A stretch of 64,000 nucleotides of DNA from Fodinibacter luteus (GTDB lineage: Bacteria; Actinomycetota; Actinomycetes; Actinomycetales; Dermatophilaceae). The notes under the pieces are model-generated. The model did no database searches. It worked only from the letters and a program-made list of their open reading frames with translations, and was not told the origin of the DNA. The stretch lies in assembly GCF_039541575.1 (NCBI RefSeq), contig NZ_BAABGM010000004.1, forward strand, positions 62,001 through 126,000. The letters run 5' to 3'. Shown piece by piece: positions 34,868-43,969 of the stretch; position 1 is the first letter of the stretch; every line of letters starts with the position of its first letter. The position numbers and the translations under genes were made by a program.

Positions 34868-35238
34868 TCATGCCGTCGTAACCACGACCTTGCCGCTCGT
34901 GTGCTCGGTCTCCATGTAGCGGATGGCGTGGGCGGCATCCTCGAGGCGGAACCTCCGGTCGATCACCGGCCTGACCCGCTGAGCCGCGACGAGCTCGGCA
35001 ACCCGCTCGAGCGCCTCCGCGTCGGGCACGGCCTGGGGGACGACCACGCGGACCCCGCGCAGGCCTGCGTAGAGCTGCGCCCAGATGAGCAGCCTGAGCG
35101 GGCCTGAGAGGGAGTAGGGATGGTGCTGACCGTGAGGATGTCGGGTGAGCCGTAGCGGCGCTGAAGGAGCGCGCGGGTCGTGTGGCGGGCGAGACCCTCA
35201 TCGTGGAGTGAGCGGTGGTGGGCGTCTGCTGGGGTCAT
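34868..35238 (-). pseudogene. Remnant of zinc-type alcohol dehydrogenase / quinone oxidoreductase (middle deleted)
   Basis: The ATG at 35238 opens a frame with the N-terminal family pattern ALLQRRYGSPDILTVS. Near 35105 it breaks; the C-terminal pattern (PLRLLIWAQLYAGLRGVRVV, then DAAHAIRYMETEHTSGKVVV) follows in a different frame and ends at 34868. About 200 residues, including most of the catalytic and NADPH domains, are gone. The remnant starts 2 bp after the ABC permease stop. It cannot give an active enzyme. Confidence 0.75.
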
Positions 35239-35240
35239 GC

Positions 35241-36065
35241 CTACTTCACCTCCGAGCGCCGGAGCGTGACCACGGCGACGACGAGCGGCAGGACGAGCCA
35301 CACGGCGGTCGTCACCGCGAGCTGGGACCACTGCTCCCCGGAGAGCCCACCGTTCAGGAGTGCGTCCTGGTTGAACTTGGGGTCCATCCACGGACGCAGG
35401 TCACGGAACCACTCCTGGTTGAACGCGAGGAACGCGAGCAGGCCGGGGGCGACGAAGGCGTAGACCATGTAGGCGACGACGGCGCCGGCGCTGCTGCGGA
35501 TGAGTGCGCCGAGGGTGAACCCGACCAGCATGAGCGAGATGCTGCCCAGCACGAAGTAGCCGACGTCGGCGAGGTCCTGGTCCCAGACCGGGGTGAGGCC
35601 GGCCAGGGCGGCGCCGACAAGGTTGCCGAGCGCACCGACGGTGAAGGCCACCAGGGTGGCGGCCACCGCGACGAGGCAGGCTGAGGCGGCCTTGGCGACC
35701 ATGACCCGGCCACAGTGCGGCACGAGGGTGAAGGTCGTCAGTCCACTGCGCTGGCTCCACTCGGCCGTGACCGACAGGACCGTGATGATGGCCAGGATGA
35801 TCGACATCGGCATGCCGATCGCGAGGGTGAACTGGCTGTAGCGGAACTCCTCAGTGGGCGCCCAGGCGATGACGGCACCGGTGGTGGCGATTGCGGCCAG
35901 GCCGATGCTGGCGAGCAGCCACAGGCCGGAGCGTGTGTCGAAGGACTTGCGCAGCTCGACCGCGACGATGCGGGTCAGGGGGATGCGTGGGCTGGCTCCG
36001 TTGGTCGTGGTGGCGTGGGGGCGGGCCGTGGCACGCGGGGCGACGTCATCCGTGCTGGTGGTCAT
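35241..36065 (-). CDS. ABC-2 type transporter permease (partner ATPase broken)
   Basis: A 274-residue protein with about six membrane helices. Its N-terminal 30 residues are polar, and a RIVAVELRKSFDTRSGLW segment precedes the first helix, as in ABC-2 permeases of the streptomycete drug/export type. Its ATG overlaps the stop of the ATPase remnant (ATGA), so the two once formed one transporter. The substrate is unknown. With the ATPase gone, it is either dying or served by another ATPase such as that at 51764-52693. Confidence 0.82.
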   Translation of the reverse strand: MTTSTDDVAPRATARPHATTTNGASPRIPLTRIVAVELRKSFDTRSGLWLLASIGLAAIATTGAVIAWAPTEEFRYSQFTLAIGMPMSIILAIITVLSVTAEWSQRSGLTTFTLVPHCGRVMVAKAASACLVAVAATLVAFTVGALGNLVGAALAGLTPVWDQDLADVGYFVLGSISLMLVGFTLGALIRSSAGAVVAYMVYAFVAPGLLAFLAFNQEWFRDLRPWMDPKFNQDALLNGGLSGEQWSQLAVTTAVWLVLPLVVAVVTLRRSEVK

Positions 36066-36636
36066 GCCGCTGCTCCTTGCTGGTGAGTGTGGATCGGGCT
36101 GTGACCGAAGCCTTCTCGCTGGGTGTCCGCGGTGAGCTCGAGGAAGAGCTCCTCCAGCCCGGCACCGTCAGCGGTCCGCAGCAGGATGAGTGGGATGCCC
36201 GCCTCGTGGGCGACGTGACCGACTCGTTCGGGTCCGGCATCCACGCGCAGGGCCCGGTCGCCGTGGTGGACCACGACACCAGCGCTCGTCAGGGCCTGCG
36301 CCAGCCGATGCGGATGCCGGGTCCGGACCTGCGTTCCGGTGGAGGTCAGCAGCACCATGGCACCGCGGTCGGCGTGGCCGCGCAACAGGTCGCGCATCGA
36401 ACGGATCCCCCGACCTCCAGGCCCGGGTTGGACAGGTCCGTGAACCGGCGGCCGACGACGTGCGCCGAGCCGTGGGTCGGTGGGATGAGGCCGACGATGA
36501 CGCGCATCGTGGTGGACTTGCCCGCCCCGTTGGGGCCGAGGAAGCCGGTGACGCGGCCGGGGGCGGCGGTGAAGGTGATGTCGTCGACGGCCGTGTGGAA
36601 GCCGTACCGCTTGGTGACCGCCTCGACCGTGATCAT
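36062..36636 (-). pseudogene. Broken ABC transporter ATP-binding protein
   Basis: The first 75 codons from ATG 36636 are a good ABC ATPase start with Walker A LGPNGAGKSTTMR. After LEVGG the frame breaks. In another frame there follow MRDLLRGHADRGAMVLLTS and then the C-terminal part TGTQVRTRHPHRLAQAL through LEELFLELT. The signature motif, Walker B and H-loop are all missing, so there are two deletions, one of which shifts the frame. It lies between a DUF4386 gene and the permease. Confidence 0.85.
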
Positions 36637-37385
36637 CGCTCGTCGTCCGTTCCGGCGGTGACCGGTGACGGCTTGAAGCCCTTGACCACGAGGTAGATCC
36701 CCAAACCGAGCTCCCAGAAGAACTCCGGGACGGCCGACAGGACCTGCCAGGTCCCGTCGAGCTCGATGACGCCGACCATCGCGGCGGCAGCGGACAGGAT
36801 GAGCAGCGGCCCACCGACCAGCCCCAGGACGGCCAGCTTGCGCGGCACCAGACGGGAGCGGTACATCAGGTAGCCCAGGATCACTCCGTTGCCCACACCG
36901 ACCACGAAGTTGGGCCCGAGCCCGAACGTCCACTCCTGGACAGTGACGAAGGCGTCGCCGGCGACGGTCAGCCCGGCTGTCGCGCCCGGGTCAGCCGCGG
37001 CGTAGGTCTGCCGCAGGGTCACGACCGTGAGCACGCTGAGCACGCCGACGGCGATGAAGACCGACTCCATGATCCGGGCTGCGACGTAGCTCATCGCGAG
37101 GCTCTCGTGCTGTCGTTTGAGGACAGGCCACAAGAAGGTGGCGGTGCCGATGTTGGCGATGATCAGCACGGCCTCGAAGACCGCGCCCCAGAGCACTCGG
37201 GTGTCCTGACCCGGACCGGTGACGTAGTCGCCGTCGAAGAGTGGCGGGTAGAACGCGACCTTTGCGGCGATCGCCGTGACGTAGGTGACGATGAACAGCC
37301 AGCCGACGATGGACGCGGTGGTCCGTAGCGAGTTCCTGGGCACGGGCCCACGTCGGAGTGTGGTGGTGGTCTGGAGGGTGCTCAT
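36633..37385 (-). CDS. DUF4386 family membrane protein
   Basis: A 250-residue protein with six to seven membrane helices (SIVGWLFIVTYVTAIAAKVA near residue 25; LGPNFVVGVGNGVILGYLMY near 165; a last one near 225). The pattern fits the DUF4386 family of unknown function. ATG at 37385 follows AAGGAG. Its stop overlaps the ATPase remnant start by 4 nt. It probably begins, with the small gene upstream, a transcript controlled by the LuxR protein next door. Confidence 0.82.
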   Translation of the reverse strand: MSTLQTTTTLRRGPVPRNSLRTTASIVGWLFIVTYVTAIAAKVAFYPPLFDGDYVTGPGQDTRVLWGAVFEAVLIIANIGTATFLWPVLKRQHESLAMSYVAARIMESVFIAVGVLSVLTVVTLRQTYAAADPGATAGLTVAGDAFVTVQEWTFGLGPNFVVGVGNGVILGYLMYRSRLVPRKLAVLGLVGGPLLILSAAAAMVGVIELDGTWQVLSAVPEFFWELGLGIYLVVKGFKPSPVTAGTDDER

Positions 37386-37429
37386 GGGTTTCTCCTTGTC
37401 ATGCGGTGGGGCGTACTGGTGGTGGGACG

Positions 37430-37663
37430 TCAGGAGAGGTCGACCTGCGCGACCGAGATGATCGGCACACCGATGTCCCGCACCTGGTGCAGGACCCCGT
37501 GCAGCGCCGCCTGGTCGGCGACCTGACCGCGCAGCACGGTGCTTCCGTCCTCGCCCGGGTCGAGGTCGAAGCCGTCGAACCAGGACGCCCAGCGAGGGTC
37601 CAGGCGTGCGTCGAGACGAATCTCGTAGCAGCCGCCCGGCTCGTCCCTGGTGGTCCCGTCCAC
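37430..37663 (-). CDS. Small hypothetical protein, 77 aa
   Basis: A small acidic protein starting at GTG 37663 after AGGGAG (7 nt). It has CYEIRLDARLDPRWASWFDG and VADQAALHGVLHQVRDIGVP, a pattern I recall in small proteins encoded next to DUF4386 genes in actinobacteria. A longer frame to 37768 exists but has no ribosome site and covers a palindrome. Function unknown; likely cotranscribed with the DUF4386 gene 44 bp on. Confidence 0.7.
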   Translation of the reverse strand: MDGTTRDEPGGCYEIRLDARLDPRWASWFDGFDLDPGEDGSTVLRGQVADQAALHGVLHQVRDIGVPIISVAQVDLS

Positions 37664-37748
37664 TGACCGCTCCCTTGTCTCTGCCCACCGGTGGTGGCGG
37701 GCTCCGGTTGATGTCCGGAAACGTAGGAGTCGGGGTGATGAGGGCGCG

Positions 37749-37764
37749 TCATCACAGGTGATGA
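37749..37764. promoter_or_regulatory. 16-bp palindrome TCATCAC-AG-GTGATGA
   Basis: Perfect 7-bp arms with a 2-bp spacer, followed by a further half-site GGTGATGA at 37769-37776. It lies 86 bp upstream of the small-protein start (37663) and just after the LuxR gene. It is a candidate operator for the MalT-like regulator or another factor acting on the DUF4386 transcript. Confidence 0.4.
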
Positions 37765-37830
37765 GCACGGTGATGATTCGCGGATGCCGTCAGGAACCGG
37801 CGTGCGGCGGCTCCGCGCGGCGGCGACGCC

Positions 37831-40596
37831 TCAGAGGCCGAGCTGGTGGGCGCGACGCACCGCGGCGCGTCGGTTGTTGACCCCGAGCTTGGCGTAGATG
37901 TGCTGGGTGTGGGTGCGCACCGTGCTCAGCGAGACGCTGAGCCGGCGCGCGATGTCCGGCCCGTCGAGGTCCGACCCGAGCAGCCGCATCACCTCGAGCT
38001 CCCGCTCGCTGAGTGGCTCGATGTGCGCGGGGCGCGGATCCTGTGTGCCCGCCAGTCCCTCGTCCCGGCTCCGCGGCGAGCCGCTCCGTCCGCCGCGCGG
38101 AGGTGCGCCGGTCGGTGACGGTGGCGCACCGGCGGCCGCGCGCACATCAGCCAGAAAGTGCGAGCTGCCGTCGAGGCGTTCCACCTCGTCGAGGAGGCTG
38201 CATAGCCCCTCGGCATCCTCGGCGATGACCCGAACCCACCCCTCGGGCTGAGCCACGGCAAGGGCCACGCGCAGTGACTCCAGAGCCTGTTCGCGGTCCC
38301 CGGCGGCGTCGCGGGCCAACGCCGCCAGGACGGCCACCTCGACGGCGGTACCGACCCGCCCACCGGCCTCAGCGGCCTCTCGGAGCCGTTCCAGGAGATC
38401 GATCGTGTCGGTGACCGTCGCGGGGTCCCCCGACAGGGCGTGCTCGGCGAGCAGGATCCGCGCGAGGGTGAGCAGCTCGTACTCGTGGACGTACGTGACG
38501 TCCACGTGGGGTCTCAGCCCTCGGTGCCCTGCCCACCGTCGCGCTGCGGCGAGGTCGCCGGCACGGACCCGGACGCGCGCGCGGGTCGCGGCCACCGGCC
38601 GCACGTTCGGGGAGAAGTCCCCGTTGTAGAGGCGGTCCGCCTCCTCGAGCAGGGCGTCCGCAGCGCGCCAGTCACCTGCTGCTGCCCGCACGTCCGCCAT
38701 GGCCACCCGCCACCGGTAGGGCTGCTGTGGCAGGCCGGCGCCCTCCCCCAGGTCGGCCGCCCGGTCGAGATGGCGAACCGAGGCGACGGCGTCACCGTAC
38801 TGCCAGGCGACGCGCCCCAGCGCGACCCACACGTCGGCCGTCCCGCGCACGACGTCGGTCGTGGTCGCGGATCGGGCGAGGTCCAGCGCCTGGCGTGCCA
38901 GGCGCTGTGCGTCGCCGAGCCGGCCGAGGGTGAGGGCCAGGTCCACGAGGGTCACGGTGCACCCGAGGACGTCGGCGACGTGCCCGGCTGCCTCCAGGTC
39001 CTTGGCTGCTGCCGTGTACGCCTGGTAGGCGGACCGCACGTCGCCAACCGTCCACGACGCCAGTCCCTGCAGCGCACGAGGAGCCGCCAGGGTGAGGCGG
39101 TCATCGGTGCCTGCCAGGGCCAGGGCGCTCTCGGCGTTGGAGATGGTGAGGTCGAGGTCACCGGCGACCAGGGCCAGTCCCGCCCTGTGCGTCGCGATCA
39201 GGGCAGGCAGCCGTTCCGCCTGTGCCCGGTCGCGCACGACCACGGCATCAGCCGGCGCTGCCAGCACCGCCTCCAGGTCGTCGAGCCGCTTCCCCACCCC
39301 AGCGAACGCGTTGCCCGCCATCAACGCCGCGATGAAGACGCTGGCCAGCACCGGCCGCCTTCGCACGACCTCGTCGGGGATGACGTCCATCCAGCCCCTG
39401 ATCACGCCCTCGCCTCGTTGCCGGCGCAGGGCCGGCGCGGCGAGCTCGACGAGGTCGGCCGCCCGGACCAGGTCACCTGCCGCCACCGAGTGCCGAACCG
39501 CCGCATCCATCTCGCCGGCCTGCTCGAACCACGCGCTGGCACGCCCGTGCAACGCGCTCACGTCGATGGACGTCTCGGTGAGCAGCCTCGAACGAAGGAC
39601 ATCCACGAACAGGCGGTGGTACCGGTACCACTGGCGACGGTCATCCAGCGGCACGATGAGCAGGTTCCTCCGCTCCAGCGCGACCAACGTCGACGCGCCG
39701 TCGTCCTGGTCGGTCACGGCATCGCAGAGTGGCCCGCTCAGGCGCTCGAGCACCGAGGTCTCGAGCAGGAAGCGGCGCAGTGGGGCAGGTTGCCGGTCGA
39801 GCACCTCGTCGGCGAGGTAGTCGACGACGAACCGGTCGTCTCCGGCGAACCCCGCGATGAAGGCCCTCTTGTCGTCGCGGCCGTGAAGCGAGGCTGCCGC
39901 GAGCTGCAGGGCGGCGATCCACCCCTCGGTCCGGGACTCGAGGGAAGAAACCTCGCTGGCACTCAGGTCGAGACCGTGGACGTCGTTGAGGTACGCGGCC
40001 GCCTCGTCAGCAGTGAAGCGCAGGTCCTTGGCGCGCACCTCGACCAGCTCGCCCCGGGCGCGGAGTCGGGCCAACGGCAGGGCGGGGTCGGCACGGGTGC
40101 CGATGACCAGATGAAGCTGCGGCGGCCGGTGGTCGAGCAGGAAGGCCATGTCGTCGCGAAGGGCCGGGTCGTCGACGAGGTGGTAGTCGTCCAGCACGAG
40201 GGTGACTTCTCCCGGATGCACGCTCAGCTCGTTGACCAGCGCGACGATGACGCCCTCGAGCGACCCGGTCGCCGAGTCCAGGAGATCCAGTGCTGATGCG
40301 GCGGCGCCAGGGCTCGTGCGCTCCACAGCGTGCAGCACGTGGGACCAGAACCGGCGCGGGTCGCGGTCACCTTCGTCGAGCGACACCCAGGCCGTCGCAC
40401 GCCCACTGCGCTCCTGCTCGGGCGGCGACGCGAGCTGCGCCAGGAGCGTCGTCTTCCCGAAACCCGCTGGAGCCGACACCACGGTCAGGGCAGAGGTGGA
40501 GGCACGCTCGACGATGACGGTGAGGCGACGGCGCGGGACCAGCTCCTGGTGACGCTGCGGAACGAGAAACTTGGTCTCCACCACGGGGTCACCCAT
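37831..40596 (-). CDS. LuxR family transcriptional regulator, MalT-like (LAL)
   Basis: A 921-residue protein. Order: an N-terminal ATPase with Walker A SAPAGFGKTT at residues 41-50 and Walker B VTLVLDDYH near 135, a winged-helix segment, a long TPR-like helical sensor region, and a C-terminal LuxR HTH (LSERELEVMRLLGSDLDGPD, then VSLSTVRTHTQHIYAKLGV). MalT-type regulators oligomerise with ATP and a small inducer to activate transcription. ATG at 40596 after GGGAG. The downstream DUF4386 group is a likely target. It diverges from the thioredoxin-reductase-like gene. Confidence 0.92.
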   Translation of the reverse strand: MGDPVVETKFLVPQRHQELVPRRRLTVIVERASTSALTVVSAPAGFGKTTLLAQLASPPEQERSGRATAWVSLDEGDRDPRRFWSHVLHAVERTSPGAAASALDLLDSATGSLEGVIVALVNELSVHPGEVTLVLDDYHLVDDPALRDDMAFLLDHRPPQLHLVIGTRADPALPLARLRARGELVEVRAKDLRFTADEAAAYLNDVHGLDLSASEVSSLESRTEGWIAALQLAAASLHGRDDKRAFIAGFAGDDRFVVDYLADEVLDRQPAPLRRFLLETSVLERLSGPLCDAVTDQDDGASTLVALERRNLLIVPLDDRRQWYRYHRLFVDVLRSRLLTETSIDVSALHGRASAWFEQAGEMDAAVRHSVAAGDLVRAADLVELAAPALRRQRGEGVIRGWMDVIPDEVVRRRPVLASVFIAALMAGNAFAGVGKRLDDLEAVLAAPADAVVVRDRAQAERLPALIATHRAGLALVAGDLDLTISNAESALALAGTDDRLTLAAPRALQGLASWTVGDVRSAYQAYTAAAKDLEAAGHVADVLGCTVTLVDLALTLGRLGDAQRLARQALDLARSATTTDVVRGTADVWVALGRVAWQYGDAVASVRHLDRAADLGEGAGLPQQPYRWRVAMADVRAAAGDWRAADALLEEADRLYNGDFSPNVRPVAATRARVRVRAGDLAAARRWAGHRGLRPHVDVTYVHEYELLTLARILLAEHALSGDPATVTDTIDLLERLREAAEAGGRVGTAVEVAVLAALARDAAGDREQALESLRVALAVAQPEGWVRVIAEDAEGLCSLLDEVERLDGSSHFLADVRAAAGAPPSPTGAPPRGGRSGSPRSRDEGLAGTQDPRPAHIEPLSERELEVMRLLGSDLDGPDIARRLSVSLSTVRTHTQHIYAKLGVNNRRAAVRRAHQLGL

Positions 40597-40778
40597 CGGC
40601 GGCTCCCTTCGGTCAGACCGTTCAGTTGGAGCGTAGAGGAGTGACGCCTCGTGCGTCTGCCTGCCCCGGCCTGGGCTGGTCGACAGCTCCTCGTCGTCAG
40701 GCCGCCCGATCCACCGTGCGGTTCCCGGTATCGGCAACAACCTTGCCGGCGGCCCCCATGCACCGCGACTCTCGTCCC

Positions 40779-41732
40779 ATGAACGACTACGACGTGGTGG
40801 TGATCGGCGGAGGCGCCGCAGGCCTGTCCGCTGCCCTGGTCCTGACCCGCGCCCTGCGACAGGTTGGCGTTGTCGACGCCGGGCAGCCTCGAAACGCGCC
40901 CGCCGCTCACATGCAGGGCTTCCTGGGCAGCGACGGGATGGCTCCTCGGGAGCTGTTGGCCAGGGGTCGCACCGAGGTCGCCGGCTACGGCGGCCACCTG
41001 GTGTCCGGTCGCGTCGACGCCATCACGCCGCACCCTGCCCATCCGGATGCCGGGCTGATGAGTTTCGACATCCGGCTCGACGACGGGTCCGCGATGAGGA
41101 GCCGTCGCGTGCTGGTCACCACTGGGCTGCGCGACGACGTGCCGGACCTGCCGGGCGTGCGCGAACGATGGGGTCGAGACCTGCTCCACTGCCCGTACTG
41201 CCACGGCCACGAGGTCCGAGATCAGCCCCTCGGCGTCCTCGGCGGTCCGCCGGAAGCGCTCGCCCATGCCCACCTCATCCGGCAGTGGTCCCACGACGTC
41301 GTCTACTTCACCACCGGGCAGCCCCTGACGACCACGCAGCGAGAACAGCTCGCCGCCCGTGCCATCGGCGTCGTGGACGGCCCCGTCGCCCGCCTCGTCG
41401 TCGAGGAGGACCGCCTCACCGGGGTCGAGCTGGCAACCGGTCAGGTGGTTCCCCGAACCGCCGTGTTCGTCCGGCCCCGCTTCGTCCCCAACGACACACT
41501 GCTCACCGACCTCGGCTGCGCGACCCACGACAACGGCTGGGTGGCCGTCGACGCCACCGGGCGCACCAGCATCCCCGGGATCTGGGCAGCCGGCAACGCG
41601 GTCAACCCACGCGCCCAGGTCATCACGGCAGCAGGCGAAGGCTCGGCCGCCGCCATCGCCATCAACAACGACCTCGTCGACGAAGACCTCCCGCTCGCCG
41701 TCACGAGCTTCAGGCTCGGACTCCCCCTCTGA
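40779..41732 (+). CDS. Thioredoxin-reductase-like FAD/NAD(P) oxidoreductase
   Basis: A 317-residue protein starting MNDYDVVVIGGGAAGLSAAL (FAD loop). The redox pair is C138 and C141 in LHCPYCHGHEV. The NADPH loop is LGGPPEA, weaker than the usual GxGxxA. The C-terminal FAD segment is IPGIWAAGNAVNP. Such proteins are often called thioredoxin reductase but may serve another partner; no thioredoxin gene is near. ATG at 40758 is an alternative start; neither has a strong ribosome site. Confidence 0.88.
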   Translation: MNDYDVVVIGGGAAGLSAALVLTRALRQVGVVDAGQPRNAPAAHMQGFLGSDGMAPRELLARGRTEVAGYGGHLVSGRVDAITPHPAHPDAGLMSFDIRLDDGSAMRSRRVLVTTGLRDDVPDLPGVRERWGRDLLHCPYCHGHEVRDQPLGVLGGPPEALAHAHLIRQWSHDVVYFTTGQPLTTTQREQLAARAIGVVDGPVARLVVEEDRLTGVELATGQVVPRTAVFVRPRFVPNDTLLTDLGCATHDNGWVAVDATGRTSIPGIWAAGNAVNPRAQVITAAGEGSAAAIAINNDLVDEDLPLAVTSFRLGLPL

Positions 41733-41761
41733 GCCTCATCCCGCCCACAGCCAACCGGGAA

Positions 41762-41810
41762 CTGGCGGCGTCCGGCGCCGCTCTCGTCCATTGGCACCAC
41801 GCGCCGCCAG
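41762..41810 (+). terminator. Possible hairpin after the thioredoxin-reductase-like gene
   Basis: Arms CTGGCGGCG (41762-41770) and CGCCGCCAG (41802-41810) pair perfectly, but the loop is 31 nt. It lies in the 90-bp gap before the MFS gene on the same strand. A weak terminator or a chance match in GC-rich DNA. Confidence 0.35.
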
Positions 41811-41822
41811 CTGGATGCTGGT

Positions 41823-43136
41823 ATGCAGCCAGTTCCAACCGAGGACGAGGCGGGCGGCATGCAAGCACCTGATCCTGACTCGCCACGTCGAGGCGTCGGC
41901 CTGACGCCGCTCGAGCCACCGCGGGTGGGGCGGCGCTTCGTCACGCTTTACGCCCTGTCCTCCGCGGGCGGGTCCCTGCTCTTCCTCGGCCCGCTGTTGG
42001 TGTCGCTGGCACTCAAGGTCAACGACCTGGTCGGCATCCAAGACGCACCCGAGAACCTTGCTCTGGTCACCGGTGCCGGCTCGTTGCTCGCCATCGTGAG
42101 CAACCCGCTGTTCGGCCGCCTGAGCGACCGCACCACCTCGCGGCTGGGCATGCGGCGCCCGTGGATGATCGTCGGGCTGGTCGGCGGGGCGGTGGGAACC
42201 CTCACGGTCGCGCTCGCTCCCAGCATCGGGACCGTGCTCGTCGGCTGGTGCATCGCACAGGTGTTCCTCAACGCCCTGCTCGCCGCCCAGATGGCCATCC
42301 TGCCCGACCAGGTGCCCACGGTGCAGCGCGGCCTGGTCTCCGGAATCCTGGGCGTCTGCCTCCCAGCGGCCTCGGTGGCCGCCACCTACCTGGTCCAGGC
42401 CTTCGAGGGACGCCAGCTGATGATGTTCCTCGCGCCGCTGCTGGTCGGCGGCGTGCTCGTCGGCATCTTCACCACCTCCCTCCACGACCGCCGGCTCGAC
42501 GCGGTCGACAAGCCGCCGTGGTCGCTGAAGCAGCTGGTCGGGACGTTCTACGTCAGCCCCCGCGCCAACCCCGACTTCGCGTGGGCCTTCACCAGTCGGT
42601 TCATGCTGGTCATGGCGTACGCCTTCCTGGTCACGTACCAGGCCTACTACCTGATCGACGAAGTCGGTGTGCTCGAGGGAGACGTCGCCCACCAGATCTA
42701 CCTCGGCACGCTGGTGCAGTCCGTGGCCCTGGTCATCGCCTCACCGCTCACCGGCCGACTGTCCGATCGACTGCAGCGACGAAAGATCTTCGTCATCGCC
42801 GCCGCGGTGATCTACGCAGCTGCGCTGTTCGTCATCGCCGGCGCCAGCGGGATCACTGGCTACCTGTTCGGCATGGCCGTCGGAGGCCTGGGCTTCGGCA
42901 TGTACATGGCGGTCGACCTCGCCCTCGTCGTCGACGTCCTGCCTGACACCGGCTCGGCCGCAAAGGATCTCGGCGTGATCAACATCGCCGGTGCCCTGCC
43001 CTTCGCCCTGGCGCCAGCACTGGCGCCGGCCGTTCTCGCCATCAGCGCCGACAGCTACTCCGTCCTCTACCTCGTGGCCGGCACCTGCGCCCTCCTCGGA
43101 GCCTTCGCCGTTGTCCCGATCAGGCGTGTCCGGTAG
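41823..43136 (+). CDS. MFS transporter
   Basis: A 437-residue protein with 12 predicted helices in two halves. The loop between helices 2 and 3 reads GRLSDRTTSRLGMRRPW, the MFS motif A region, and the second half repeats it as GRLSDRLQRRK. The family resembles glycoside/cation or drug transporters; the substrate is open. The ATG at 41823 is used; ATG 41859 would drop 12 polar residues. It lies in the accessory region without clear partners. Confidence 0.88.
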   Translation: MQPVPTEDEAGGMQAPDPDSPRRGVGLTPLEPPRVGRRFVTLYALSSAGGSLLFLGPLLVSLALKVNDLVGIQDAPENLALVTGAGSLLAIVSNPLFGRLSDRTTSRLGMRRPWMIVGLVGGAVGTLTVALAPSIGTVLVGWCIAQVFLNALLAAQMAILPDQVPTVQRGLVSGILGVCLPAASVAATYLVQAFEGRQLMMFLAPLLVGGVLVGIFTTSLHDRRLDAVDKPPWSLKQLVGTFYVSPRANPDFAWAFTSRFMLVMAYAFLVTYQAYYLIDEVGVLEGDVAHQIYLGTLVQSVALVIASPLTGRLSDRLQRRKIFVIAAAVIYAAALFVIAGASGITGYLFGMAVGGLGFGMYMAVDLALVVDVLPDTGSAAKDLGVINIAGALPFALAPALAPAVLAISADSYSVLYLVAGTCALLGAFAVVPIRRVR

Positions 43137-43237
43137 ACGCTCGGGTCGAGAACCGTTGCAGCTCCGACACCTTGCCCGAGTCGTCGGCTCATCGGTGCGG
43201 AAGCGCCAGGTAGCCGTCCGCTGCCACAGGAAACCAG

Positions 43238-43969
43238 GTGCTCGCGCGCCAGGTGCGGTCTAGCGTGGAAAAGGTGCCCACACGTCTCGTTGCCGTTGCC
43301 TTCGACGCTCGCGAGCCGAGAGCGGTGGCCCGGTTCTGGGCTGAGCTGCTCGAACGGGATGCTGTGGACGAGCACGACGGCGTGCTGCTTCCGGGGGACG
43401 ACATGCAGGTCGGGCTGCGTTTCGTGGCGGCGTGCACCCAGAAGGTCGGGCCCAACCGGCTGCACCTGCACCTCGCCAGCGCCAGTCCCGAAGGGCAGCG
43501 GGCCACGGTCGAGAAGGCTCTCAGCATCGGCGGACACCACCTCGAGGTCGGCCAGCTGCCCGATGAGGAGCACGTCGTGCTGAGCGATCCCGATGGCAAC
43601 GAGTTCTGCGTGATCGAGGCTGGCAACGGCTTCCTCGCCGGCTGCGGGCCACTCGGCGAGGTCGCCTGCGACGGTTCTCGAGCGGTCGGGGTCTTCTGGC
43701 ACCAGGTCCTCGAATGGCCACTGGTGTGGGACCAAGGGCAGGAGACCGCGATCCAGTCGCCGGACGGCGGCACCAAGCTGGCGTGGGGTGGGCCGCCCGT
43801 GGCTCCCAAACAGGGGCGGAACCGCCAACGGTTCGACGTGGCCGTCAATGACCTCGAGACCGAGACCGCGAGGCTGACGTCGCTCGGGGCAACCCGACTC
43901 GCCGACGTCATCGAGGGCGTCGAGTTCGCCGATCCGGACGGCAACGAGTTCCGCATCATCACAGCCTGA
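43238..43969 (+). CDS. VOC family protein with two glyoxalase-like domains
   Basis: A 243-residue protein with two vicinal-oxygen-chelate modules: VAVAFDAREPRAVARFWAEL to LSDPDGNEFCVIEAG, and a second from about residue 150 ending FADPDGNEFRIITA. The E in each DPDGNEF is the usual metal or core residue. The start is GTG 43238, which has AGGA 7 nt upstream; GTG 43265 or 43274 are possible and closer to the domain start. Substrate unknown. Confidence 0.85.
   Translation: MLARQVRSSVEKVPTRLVAVAFDAREPRAVARFWAELLERDAVDEHDGVLLPGDDMQVGLRFVAACTQKVGPNRLHLHLASASPEGQRATVEKALSIGGHHLEVGQLPDEEHVVLSDPDGNEFCVIEAGNGFLAGCGPLGEVACDGSRAVGVFWHQVLEWPLVWDQGQETAIQSPDGGTKLAWGGPPVAPKQGRNRQRFDVAVNDLETETARLTSLGATRLADVIEGVEFADPDGNEFRIITA

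Noticed and set aside
37664..37768. N-terminal extension of the small protein before DUF4386
   Set aside because: No ribosome site, and the extension covers a palindrome that is better seen as an operator.
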